Shown: positions 5,888 through 11,673 of the stretch, piece after piece
Position numbering within the stretch: the first letter of the stretch is position 1
How the letters are laid out: every line of letters starts with the position of its first letter
Assembly: GCA_024275695.1 (NCBI GenBank)
Contig: JAJRYP010000003.1
Span: 1 to 11,673, forward strand
DNA length: 11,673 nucleotides
Direction of reading: 5' to 3'
Source of the DNA: Patescibacteria group bacterium
Lineage (GTDB): Bacteria; Patescibacteriota; Gracilibacteria; UBA1369; PNNO01
Notes under the pieces: generated by a model
The model's input: the letters and a program-made list of their open reading frames with translations, nothing else
Told to the model about the DNA's origin: nothing
Databases searched by the model: none
Position numbers and translations under genes: made by a program

Positions 5888-6253
5888 ATGATTTGGGCAT
5901 TACTCGGCGTATTGATTGGAATAATAGTCGGTTTTACTATCGACATTCCTATTCCAATCGAATATACAAGATATACGGCCGTAGTCAGTATTGGTATCCT
6001 GGATGCGCTCTTCGGAGCGATACGCGCCGAAGTTACAAAAGATCATTACAATGCCGTAATTTTTATTTCCGGATTATTTTTTAATGTGATTCTGGCTATA
6101 GCAATTACTTATCTTGGTGATAAGTTAGGATTGGATTTGTATTTGGCGGCTACTGTTGTATTTACATTTAGAATTTTTTCAAATGTTGGAATCGCGCGTC
6201 GTTCAATATTACAAAACTTTTTAAAAAAACGTAAACAGAAAAAGGCTTTTTAG
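5888..6253 (+). CDS. sbp: Small basic membrane protein Sbp (DUF1290)
   Basis: A 121-residue membrane protein, the same length as Bacillus Sbp. Three or four hydrophobic helices are visible (about 3-18, 30-46, 57-77, 85-100). The family's conserved pieces are intact: DIPIPIEYTRYTAV (19-32), ILDALFGAIRA (37-47), FISGLFFNVILA (59-70), LGDKLGLDLYLAA (76-88) and a C-terminal RIFSN..IARR, ending in a basic tail (KKRKQKK). In Firmicutes this gene sits between divIB and ftsA-ftsZ; its molecular role is not known, but position and fold tie it to division or envelope growth. Here it starts 15 bases after ftsQ, so the pair forms a minimal two-gene remnant of the division cluster. TAG is its stop codon. 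Confidence 0.88.
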   Translation: MIWALLGVLIGIIVGFTIDIPIPIEYTRYTAVVSIGILDALFGAIRAEVTKDHYNAVIFISGLFFNVILAIAITYLGDKLGLDLYLAATVVFTFRIFSNVGIARRSILQNFLKKRKQKKAF

Positions 6254-6274
6254 CCCATAATCAAGCCATGTTCA

Positions 6275-6303
6275 TTGACTCACCTCCCCTATTTTGATAT
6301 ACT
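6275..6303 (+). promoter_or_regulatory. Strong extended -10 promoter of the 6337 operon
   Basis: TTGACT (6275-6280) and TATACT (6298-6303) lie exactly 17 bases apart, with TG at 6295-6296 (TGATATACT). The start near 6310 gives a leader of about 27 bases, all AT-rich, with no Shine-Dalgarno sequence before the ATG at 6337. It probably drives the three genes through 8628. Confidence 0.75.
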
Positions 6304-6336
6304 TTTTATATACATATAGAATCTAACAAAAATAAA

Positions 6337-6909
6337 ATGGCTAAAGCTTCCAAAATTGCTCTCGTTCAAGAAATGCTGGAAAGTGCCGAAGCAAGTATTC
6401 GTTCCGCCAAACAATTGCTTCTTGATCTGGGTATTACAAAATCCGATTTAAAAGAAAAATATTCAAAATCGGCAGAAGAACTATCAACGACATCATCACC
6501 CGAAGGAAAGATTGTAGAAGGTGTATTTGACGGACAAAACATGATCGGTCCCGATAAACGGACTTATCCTGTTCCCGCCAACTACGCAAGTAAATCAAAA
6601 CTCGTTCCGGGAGATATTTTAAAGCTTACAATCCAGGATGACGGAGGATTTATTTATAAACAAATCGGACCTACGGAAAGAAAAAATATTGTTGGAACAC
6701 TTACATATGAAGATGGACAATATAAGGTTCTTGCGGGAGGAAAAGCTTATAAAGTGTTACTGGCTTCAGTAACGTATTTTAGGGCTGAAGTCGGGGACAA
6801 AGTAACATTAATTATCCCTGAACTTGAAGATAGTCAGTGGGGTGCGATTGAGAATGTTCTTCCAAAAGTAGATGACGATGGCAACGAAGTCGATTTGAAT
6901 ACATTTTAA
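6337..6909 (+). CDS. Conserved-looking hypothetical protein, helical N-terminus plus beta domain
   Basis: A 190-residue cytoplasmic protein without signal peptide or membrane helix. Residues 4-52 look helical (VQEMLESAEASIRSAKQLLLDLG and a second Lys/Glu/Ser helix). Residues 57-165 are beta-rich: IVEGVFDGQNMIGPDKRTYPVP, then ANYASKSKLVPGDILKLTI, FIYKQIGPTERK, GTLTYEDGQYKVLAGGKAYKVLLASVTYFRAEVGDKVTLIIP. Twice a 'G-D-x-[LV]-x-L-x-I' strand follows a short loop, suggesting two similar barrel-like halves. I recall proteins of this type as common among Patescibacteria but know no function; that recollection was not checked. The strong promoter suggests high expression. It is 18 bases upstream of the next gene and likely co-transcribed. 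A nucleic-acid- or ribosome-binding role would fit the fold but is speculation. Confidence 0.75.
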   Translation: MAKASKIALVQEMLESAEASIRSAKQLLLDLGITKSDLKEKYSKSAEELSTTSSPEGKIVEGVFDGQNMIGPDKRTYPVPANYASKSKLVPGDILKLTIQDDGGFIYKQIGPTERKNIVGTLTYEDGQYKVLAGGKAYKVLLASVTYFRAEVGDKVTLIIPELEDSQWGAIENVLPKVDDDGNEVDLNTF

Positions 6910-6927
6910 ATATTAAAATAACCTATT

Positions 6928-7644
6928 ATGGATCCACAAAATCAACAATCCGGTGAAGTAGTAACCATCAAAGAAGCAGTTGCGAAAGTTAAACAGTGGT
7001 TTGAATCCAAAGACTATGAAAAGGCAAAACAAGGATGTAATGAAATCCTTGAAGCTGAACCTGATAATGCCGAAGTAAAAAAACTATTGGAACAAATCAA
7101 TGCTGCGGAAAGCGGAAATGAGGCGGTTTCCGCTCCTGAATCAGCACCGGAGGAACTCAAGCCGGCTGAGGAAGCTGCGCCTGAAGAACCTAAATCAGCT
7201 GAAGAAGCTGCGCCAACGGTAACTCCCGAAGAGGCTGAAACTCCGGAACCGGCTCCTGAACCAACACCTCCGGAGGAAAACACACCATCCGTTCCTTTAG
7301 TTGAAGATGAAGCGGAAAAGTCCACGGAAACCGAAAAACCCGTTTCCGAAGAAAAGCCGGAAACGATGCCGGCGGCACCCGAGAAACCACCTGCCTCGAC
7401 ACCTCCGGCTCCCGAAGAGCCGAAAGAAACGACTAAACCGGCAGATATCTTCAAAAAGACAGAAGCAAGCGAGAAAGCTTCCGAAGCTGTAACTACGGAA
7501 GAAAAACCCAAGAAAAAAGGAATAGCCGGAAAAATAATCCTTCTTGTTGTTTTACTTGCGATTATTGCCGGGCTGGTTTATTCATACCTGCAAGGATGGT
7601 TTAATCCTGTTTTCGAACAGATTTTAAGCTTACTAGGTTTATAA
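6928..7644 (+). CDS. TPR-like, P/E/A-rich linker protein with C-terminal membrane anchor
   Basis: A 238-residue protein with three parts. Residues 13-58 form one TPR-like helical hairpin (KEAVAKVKQWFESKDYEKA, then AEPDNAEVKKLLEQI). Residues 62-195 are a long disordered linker of Pro, Glu, Ala and Thr, including a near-repeat of 11 residues (75-85 and 86-96, EELKPAEEAAP and EEPKSAEEAAP). A basic KPKKK (193-197) precedes a membrane helix at about 199-220, followed by an 18-residue tail. There is no N-terminal signal, so the TPR hairpin and linker should stay in the cytoplasm with the short tail outside. Its role could be to hold a partner protein near the membrane at a flexible distance. No partner is evident. 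It lies between an unknown gene and dus in one transcript. Confidence 0.75.
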   Translation: MDPQNQQSGEVVTIKEAVAKVKQWFESKDYEKAKQGCNEILEAEPDNAEVKKLLEQINAAESGNEAVSAPESAPEELKPAEEAAPEEPKSAEEAAPTVTPEEAETPEPAPEPTPPEENTPSVPLVEDEAEKSTETEKPVSEEKPETMPAAPEKPPASTPPAPEEPKETTKPADIFKKTEASEKASEAVTTEEKPKKKGIAGKIILLVVLLAIIAGLVYSYLQGWFNPVFEQILSLLGL

Positions 7645-7653
7645 AAGCACTAC

Positions 7654-8628
7654 ATGGCCAGTAAATTTTCATGGGATTCCGAGAAAAAGCCTATTTTAGC
7701 GCTTGCTCCAATGGAGGGATATACAGATAGCGCTTTCAGACAACTTATTAAAAAATATATTCCGGAAGTAATTTGCTTTACCGAGTTTACAAGTGCGGAT
7801 GCACTAAAATACAACAGTAAGGTTTCTTTTAAAAAAATTAAATTTGCAAAAACGGAAAAACCTTTAATTGTTCAACTCTTCGGCAAGAAACCCGAGCATT
7901 TTATTGAAGCTGCAAAATTAGTGGAAGAATCCGGAGCCGCCGGTATTGATATCAATATGGGATGTCCGGCAAAAAAAGTAATCGGTTCGCAACACGGTTC
8001 GGCTTTGCTTAAAAATCCCGAACTCGCAGCCGAAATAGTACATACTGTAGTCAAAAATACAAATTTACCGGTTTCAGTCAAAACACGAATCGGATTTAAT
8101 TCGTACGACAAAGAAAAACTTCAATCATTTTGCTTAAAAATAGAACAGGCGGGCGCAAAACTTATAACAATTCACGGAAGAACAACCAAACAAGGATACG
8201 GGGGTAAAGCAAGCTGGGATCCAATATATCAAATAAAGGAAATTTTAAATATTTACGTTATCGGAAACGGAGACATTGATTCACCTGAAACTGCCGTTAA
8301 AAAACTTAAGAACCTTGATGGAATAATGGTTGGAAGAGCTACTTTTGGAAATCCACTCATTATGTACCATATATATAATAAGCTGCATCCGGAAAATAAA
8401 AACGACAGAAAACTTCCGGATTGGCATACATTAGCCAAAGAGCATATAGAGCTGGCTGTAAAATCCAAAGGAGAAAAGCGTGCGATGCTGGAAATGAGAA
8501 AACACCTTGCCGTATACATTAAAGGTTTTCCCGGTGCGGCAAATTACAGAAGCAAACTGGTTCGTGTTGAAACGAAAAAAGAGGCATTTGAATTGCTTGA
8601 CGAAATAAAAGAAAATTCGCCTGGTTAA
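7654..8628 (+). CDS. dusB: tRNA-dihydrouridine synthase, DusB type
   Basis: A 324-residue FMN enzyme that reduces specific uridines in tRNA to dihydrouridine using NADPH. The TIM-barrel starts with LALAPMEGYTDSAFR (15-29). The active-site motif DINMGCPAKKV (99-109) carries the catalytic Cys104. Flavin and substrate contacts are visible at VKTRIG (142-147, with Lys143), ITIHGRT (171-177, His174), IGNGDI (203-208) and GRATFGNP (227-234). The C-terminal helical tRNA-binding domain has the DusB-like MRKHLAVYIKGFPGAANYRS (281-300). Length is normal for the family. It starts nine bases after the preceding gene and is probably the last gene of the 6337 transcript. The DusB assignment rests on the tail motif and on DusB being the ancestral bacterial type; another Dus subclass is possible. 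Confidence 0.93.
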   Translation: MASKFSWDSEKKPILALAPMEGYTDSAFRQLIKKYIPEVICFTEFTSADALKYNSKVSFKKIKFAKTEKPLIVQLFGKKPEHFIEAAKLVEESGAAGIDINMGCPAKKVIGSQHGSALLKNPELAAEIVHTVVKNTNLPVSVKTRIGFNSYDKEKLQSFCLKIEQAGAKLITIHGRTTKQGYGGKASWDPIYQIKEILNIYVIGNGDIDSPETAVKKLKNLDGIMVGRATFGNPLIMYHIYNKLHPENKNDRKLPDWHTLAKEHIELAVKSKGEKRAMLEMRKHLAVYIKGFPGAANYRSKLVRVETKKEAFELLDEIKENSPG

Positions 8629-8652
8629 GCGCTTTTTCACCAATCTTTATAG

Positions 8653-8681
8653 TTGATTTGGCAGGCTTTTCATGCTATAAT
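8653..8681 (+). promoter_or_regulatory. Strong extended -10 promoter of the pilT-pilin operon
   Basis: TTGATT (8653-8658) and a perfect TATAAT (8676-8681) are 17 bases apart, with TG at 8673-8674 (TGCTATAAT). The transcript start near 8688 leaves a leader of about 20 A-rich bases without a Shine-Dalgarno sequence. All following genes are closely packed, so this promoter probably drives the whole run to the window end and beyond. Confidence 0.8.
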
Positions 8682-8708
8682 AATAGGAAAATAAAATAAA
8701 AACTCAAG

Positions 8709-9755
8709 ATGACACTAAAAATAGACAAAATCTTACGAACAGCCCTGCAGTATAAAGCTTCAGATGTTTATATTACAACCGGAACAAAACCGGTCCTTCG
8801 AATTAACGGAGAACTCGTTTTTATTGAAGGACATGAAATTCTTACAAAAAAAATGGCGGAAGATTATCTTCTTGAAATAATGAATGAAGATCAGAAAAAG
8901 AGATTCCAAAAATCATTGGACCTCGATTTTTCGATAGATATTGAAACAATTGCGAGATTTAGGGTGAATATGTTTGTTCAAAGAAAAGGAATCGTAGCGA
9001 TATTCAGAGTAATCCCGTCGAAAGTTAACACAATGGATGAATTGAATATGCCTCAACAGTTAAAGAGAATTACAAAAATGCAAAATGGACTTGTAATAGT
9101 AACCGGACCTACAAGTTCAGGTAAATCTACCACGCTCGCCTCAATAGTACACGAAATTAACATGAATCAATCAAAGCATATTCTAACAATTGAAGATCCG
9201 ATCGAGTTTATTCATGAAAACATTAAATCCGTTATTGACCAAAGAGAAGTCGGAACCCACACGTTGAGCTTTCAGCGAGCTCTTAAAGCGTCTCTTCGTG
9301 AAGATCCAAACGTAATCCTTATCGGAGAAATGCGTGATTTTGAAACAATCTCACTTGCCATTACGGCCGCCGAGACAGGACATTTGGTACTTGCAACTCT
9401 TCATACAAGCGGAGCCGCGAAATCTATCGATCGTATGATTTACGCGTTTCCGTCCGAACAACAAAATCAAATTAGAACACAACTCGCGGAAAGCCTTCGC
9501 GCAATTATATGGCAATCACTCCTGAAAACCAAAGATAAAAAAGGGCGTATTGCGGCAATGGAGATTCTTTTTAACAATCATGCGATTGAAAATATGATTA
9601 GAAAAGGAAATACGCATCAAATTGATTCTGTTATAGAAACAAGCACCCACGAAGGTATGCAGACTATGAGACGCGCATTAACGGACCTTGTTGATGCCGA
9701 TTTAGTTGATGAAGATGAAGCATTATCGAATATGCCGCCCGAGTTGGATGTTTAA
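8709..9755 (+). CDS. pilT: PilT-type twitching motility (pilus retraction) ATPase
   Basis: A 348-residue hexameric secretion ATPase that powers retraction of type IV pili from the cytoplasmic face. The N-terminal domain (1-100) carries the PilT-like KASDVYITTGTKPVLRING (17-34). The catalytic domain has Walker A GPTSSGKST (133-141), the Asp box ILTIEDPIEFIH (158-169), Walker B LIGEMRD (204-210) and the His box GHLVLATLHTSGAAKSIDR (224-242). ENMIRKGNTHQI (294-305) corresponds to the AIRNLIRE motif that distinguishes PilT from assembly ATPases. Length is typical. It is the first gene of an operon with four pilin-like proteins resembling T4SS pilins, not type IV pilins, which raises the question of which fibre it moves. 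Family certain; cellular task inferred. Confidence 0.93.
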   Translation: MTLKIDKILRTALQYKASDVYITTGTKPVLRINGELVFIEGHEILTKKMAEDYLLEIMNEDQKKRFQKSLDLDFSIDIETIARFRVNMFVQRKGIVAIFRVIPSKVNTMDELNMPQQLKRITKMQNGLVIVTGPTSSGKSTTLASIVHEINMNQSKHILTIEDPIEFIHENIKSVIDQREVGTHTLSFQRALKASLREDPNVILIGEMRDFETISLAITAAETGHLVLATLHTSGAAKSIDRMIYAFPSEQQNQIRTQLAESLRAIIWQSLLKTKDKKGRIAAMEILFNNHAIENMIRKGNTHQIDSVIETSTHEGMQTMRRALTDLVDADLVDEDEALSNMPPELDV

Positions 9756-9766
9756 CAAGAGCGAAT

Positions 9767-10204
9767 ATGAATACACAAACTATAAGTTACATTTCAAAAT
9801 TCATAGTGCTCTTTATTGCCGTGTTTCTTTTTATAGGCTCACTGCATATCACAAATGTTTATGCCCGGGACAGTAAACCCTTCACACCCAAATCCGCAAG
9901 CTTTGAAGTTTCAAAATATTTAAAAATTGAAGGAGGACAAACATATCTTGAGGATGAATCGAAAAAAGCGGGCGCGCTCGAAGATTTTATTATTAAATTA
10001 ATCAAATTATTAACCTATGTTATCGGTTCTTTCGCACTTTTATTCATTATTGTTGGAGGTATCGTATTAATGGTGTCCCACGGGAGCAGCAATATGCAAC
10101 AGAAAGGTAAGCAAATCATCTTGTTTGCCGCAATTGGACTTATCGTTGCGTTCTTATCGCTGATTATAGTTACGTTTGTTCAATCACTCTTTTACACAAC
10201 ATAG
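9767..10204 (+). CDS. T4SS-type (VirB2/TrbC-like) pilin-like protein 1
   Basis: A 145-residue exported membrane protein. The signal peptide spans about 1-33 (hydrophobic 12-28, VYA|RD). A short exported region of about 45 residues follows, then two membrane helices (about 79-104 and 117-141) separated by a short polar loop, HGSSNMQQKGKQ (105-116). This is the layout of VirB2/TrbC pilins and of the 'type IV secretion system pilin' proteins frequent in CPR genomes. The second helix pattern, IILFAAIGLIVAFLSLIIV, parallels that of the third protein in the operon (IILALIGLVISLLSYVIV). In known systems these subunits are cleaved and assemble into a conjugative-type pilus or remain as membrane channel parts. 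It starts 11 bases after pilT, with no Shine-Dalgarno sequence and a TAG stop. Confidence 0.75.
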   Translation: MNTQTISYISKFIVLFIAVFLFIGSLHITNVYARDSKPFTPKSASFEVSKYLKIEGGQTYLEDESKKAGALEDFIIKLIKLLTYVIGSFALLFIIVGGIVLMVSHGSSNMQQKGKQIILFAAIGLIVAFLSLIIVTFVQSLFYTT

Positions 10205-10209
10205 AATTC

Positions 10210-10740
10210 ATGAAAAAATTCATCCTTTTAATAATTAGTTCATATTTCTTTTTTAGCTTCTTTGTAGTTCCAACTTATGCAAAAGCGTTTACATGTGAAG
10301 AGGTTTCAACCGCAAAAGAAGGTTTTTTTGTTATTCTCGAAGAAGTTGTTTCTATGGAAAAAACGGAAAATTCAATCCCATGCTTCAGAGTTTGTGAAAG
10401 AGCCGTTGATTCTAATAGAAATTGTGAAATCAAAACCCAATGTGAAGCAATTTCCGCAAAAGATTTTGATTGCCAACGAGTTCAAGTGCTACGAGCGGAA
10501 TCCGGAGCCGAATTAATATATTCATATGTTGGCATGATTTATAAATGGGCAGCCGGAACAATTGGAATTATTTCCGTTTTTACAATTGTTTATAGTGGAA
10601 TCGGAATTATGGCGTCAACAGGTGAAGGTGGCAGCATTGATAAACACAAAACACGTATTATGCAGTCTCTTTTGGGACTGGTTATTCTATTTTTATCAGG
10701 AATTATTCTATACACGATTAACCCGACTTTCTTTGTCTAA
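10210..10740 (+). CDS. Cysteine-rich pilin-like membrane protein 2
   Basis: A 176-residue protein with the same plan as its neighbours but a larger exported domain. Signal peptide about 1-26 (MKKF, hydrophobic core, YAKA). Residues 27-103 contain six cysteines (29, 58, 62, 72, 78, 88), a number that would allow three disulfides after export. Two C-terminal membrane helices follow (about 106-134 and 150-170), flanking the polar loop STGEGGSIDKHKTR (136-149). The second helix pattern, SLLGLVILFLSGIILY, matches that of the other pilin-like proteins. The gene starts five bases after the previous stop. The extra domain could cap a fibre, bind a ligand or act as a minor subunit; this is inference. 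No oxidoreductase for disulfide formation is in the window. Confidence 0.7.
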   Translation: MKKFILLIISSYFFFSFFVVPTYAKAFTCEEVSTAKEGFFVILEEVVSMEKTENSIPCFRVCERAVDSNRNCEIKTQCEAISAKDFDCQRVQVLRAESGAELIYSYVGMIYKWAAGTIGIISVFTIVYSGIGIMASTGEGGSIDKHKTRIMQSLLGLVILFLSGIILYTINPTFFV

Positions 10741-11167
10741 AAAAATCCAACAATTGGGATTCCGATTATTCAACGCCGGGGTAATGCTGTTATTAACAGT
10801 TGGAACCGTGTTTGCTCAAGGTGGGACAACACCGGAGACAAAGGCTCCAAAAATCCCCGATATTTCAACATTACCGGGACCGCAAGCCGGGAAAGATGTT
10901 GACGTGAGCAAAGTGGGAGGATATTTGCAGGAACAGTTCTTACCAAAAATAGCAGTAACGATTATCAGTTTAGCTGTCGGAACATCGGTTTTATTTATAA
11001 TTATCGGAGCAATTATGATGCTCACCGCATATGGAAATGAAGAAAAACTTGGAAACGCAAAAAAGACAATAATACTTGCGCTAATTGGTCTTGTTATTAG
11101 CTTGCTTTCATATGTAATCGTCCAACTAATATTTTTTACGGGTTATCAAATTACAGAAATCACATAA
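10733..11167 (+). CDS. T4SS-type pilin-like protein 3 (TTG start)
   Basis: A 144-residue exported membrane protein. I place the start at TTG 10733-10735, because it gives a normal signal peptide (MSKKIQQLGF, hydrophobic core, VFA|QG near residue 28). The start overlaps the previous stop by eight bases, and the resulting length equals that of the next gene. The nearest upstream ATG, 57 codons earlier at 10562, would lie deep within the previous gene. A Pro/Thr-rich exported part (29-60) precedes two membrane helices (about 73-98 and 112-136), with the polar loop YGNEEKLGNAKK (100-111). This loop and the following IILALIGLVISLLSYVIV are the clearest match to CPR type IV secretion pilin proteins. 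Overlap implies coupled translation with its upstream neighbour. Confidence 0.75.
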   Translation: MSKKIQQLGFRLFNAGVMLLLTVGTVFAQGGTTPETKAPKIPDISTLPGPQAGKDVDVSKVGGYLQEQFLPKIAVTIISLAVGTSVLFIIIGAIMMLTAYGNEEKLGNAKKTIILALIGLVISLLSYVIVQLIFFTGYQITEIT

Positions 11168-11601
11168 TGAGTATAAAAAAAATACTACAAAAAGGCCTTA
11201 TATTATTAATTACAATTTGCTTCGCGGCAAGTTTTAATACAGCCTTTGCCGAACTTAAAGAACGTAAAGTAGACACAAGCGATCTTCTTTATAAATTCGA
11301 AACAGTTGACGAAAAGGGAAACCCTGTAATTTCCGGAAATACAACAGATTACATAAGCGCCCTCCCCGAAGGAAATTCGGAAGAAGTAATCGCAAAAATT
11401 GTATATTTTATATTAATTGTCGCAAATATTCTCGCGTTTGTATCGTTCATAGTCGCAGCGGTATATATGCTTATGTCACAAGGTAATGATGAAGATTTAA
11501 GTCATGCCAAACGAATGTTCAATTATACCATCTTTGCTATGATTATTTGCGCAACCGCCCTTGCGTTTGTAATGGGAATTACAAAACTTCAACTATTCTA
11601 A
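11167..11601 (+). CDS. T4SS-type pilin-like protein 4
   Basis: A 144-residue exported membrane protein, the fourth in the series. Signal peptide 1-28 (MSIKKILQKG, hydrophobic core, AFA|EL). A charged exported segment of about 45 residues follows, then two membrane helices (about 75-103 and 118-139) with the loop SQGNDEDLSHAKR (104-116). The loop shares the G-N-[DE]-[DE]-x-L-x-x-A-K-[KR] pattern with protein 3, strong evidence of common descent, while the rest has diverged. The start codon shares one base with the previous stop (TAATG), a classic coupled arrangement. Its role is likely as a subunit of the same membrane assembly as the neighbouring pilin-like proteins. Confidence 0.75.
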   Translation: MSIKKILQKGLILLITICFAASFNTAFAELKERKVDTSDLLYKFETVDEKGNPVISGNTTDYISALPEGNSEEVIAKIVYFILIVANILAFVSFIVAAVYMLMSQGNDEDLSHAKRMFNYTIFAMIICATALAFVMGITKLQLF

Positions 11602-11602
11602 A

Positions 11603-11673
11603 ATGATTAAGAAACTCATCACATTTGCGATTTTAATAGCTAGTCTTACACTTTCAACCTCGATTGTTTACGC
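11603..11673 (+). CDS. Fifth signal-peptide gene of the operon (runs off right edge)
   Basis: ATG at 11603, one base after the previous stop, opens a frame that stays open to the window end (23 full codons). It begins MIKKLITFAILIASL and continues to a probable VYA cleavage motif, so the product is exported. The n-region and length of this signal peptide resemble those of the four preceding pilin-like proteins, and the spacing shows it belongs to the same operon. Whether it is another pilin-like subunit or a different component cannot be told from 23 residues. Confidence 0.65.
   Translation, partial: MIKKLITFAILIASLTLSTSIVY

Noticed and set aside
6244..6255. GGCT-TTTT-AGCC hairpin as terminator of ftsQ-sbp
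   Set aside because: The stem has only four pairs, includes the stop codon and is not followed by a T-run.
7014..7511. Open minus-strand frame of 165 codons opposite the P/E/A-rich gene
   Set aside because: Its Ser/Gly/Ala-rich translation is the mirror of the repetitive GAA/CCT-type codons on the plus strand; no promoter or domain supports it.
8629..8652. Palindrome AAGCGCTT followed by T residues after dusB as a terminator
   Set aside because: A palindrome without a loop cannot form a useful hairpin, and the T-run is short and interrupted.
10562..10732. Long N-terminal extension of pilin-like protein 3
   Set aside because: This part overlaps the coding region of the previous gene by almost 180 bases and would hide the signal peptide; a TTG at 10733 gives a normal exported protein of the expected length.
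1..11673. UGA recoded as glycine or tryptophan
   Set aside because: Conserved proteins are complete without in-frame TGA, and tryptophan positions use TGG; avoidance of TGA as stop is the only oddity.

Overview
The window looks like a piece of an AT-rich Patescibacteria (CPR) chromosome. My best guess is the Peregrinibacteria/Gracilibacteria side, but that placement is inference. Four things support a CPR origin: small secreted pilin-like proteins in tandem behind a pilT gene, CPR-style surface proteins with degenerate S-x-Y repeats and a calcium-loop motif, dispersed division and housekeeping genes, and compact AT-rich leaders without Shine-Dalgarno sequences. All 17 complete reading frames end in TAA (15) or TAG (2) and none in TGA. 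The frames read through intact with the standard bacterial code. No gene-free stretch exceeds 300 bases, and no tRNA, rRNA, CRISPR array or insertion sequence was seen.

Layout, left half. Positions 1-2702 are on the minus strand: a PfkB-family kinase, then a membrane-anchored surface protein, then a second secreted protein that overlaps it by 16 bases and runs off the left edge. A divergent promoter region at 2703-2788 separates these from a plus-strand queuosine-precursor transporter (yhhQ). yhhQ converges on ribosomal protein L28 (rpmB, minus) across a hairpin-rich spacer. From rpmB a second divergent region leads into two small unknown genes (3940-4461, 4471-4680), a GC-rich structured spacer and a 43-residue very basic micro-protein (4769-4900).

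Layout, right half. At 4961-6253 an FtsQ/DivIB-type division protein is paired with sbp (DUF1290), the neighbour it also has in Firmicutes division clusters, but without ftsA, ftsZ or mur genes. A strong promoter at 6275-6303 then drives a conserved-looking unknown protein, a protein with one TPR-like hairpin, a long P/E/A-rich linker and a C-terminal membrane anchor, and a tRNA-dihydrouridine synthase (dusB type).

From 8653 onward another strong extended -10 promoter drives pilT and at least four consecutive small exported proteins. These are separated by 11, 5, -8 and -1 bases, and a fifth signal-peptide gene starts 1 base after the fourth stop. Each of the four has a signal peptide, a short exported segment and two C-terminal membrane helices flanking a polar loop, which is the layout of VirB2/TrbC-like type IV secretion pilins. 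One carries six extra cysteines. A type IV pilus motor ATPase co-transcribed with T4SS-like pilins is the most interesting system here: the sequence suggests a hybrid or reduced pilus or secretion machine.

Promoters recur in a clear form: TTGAnT-like -35, 17-base spacer, and often TGn-TATAAT-like extended -10, with leaders of roughly 20-30 bases and no ribosome-binding motif.
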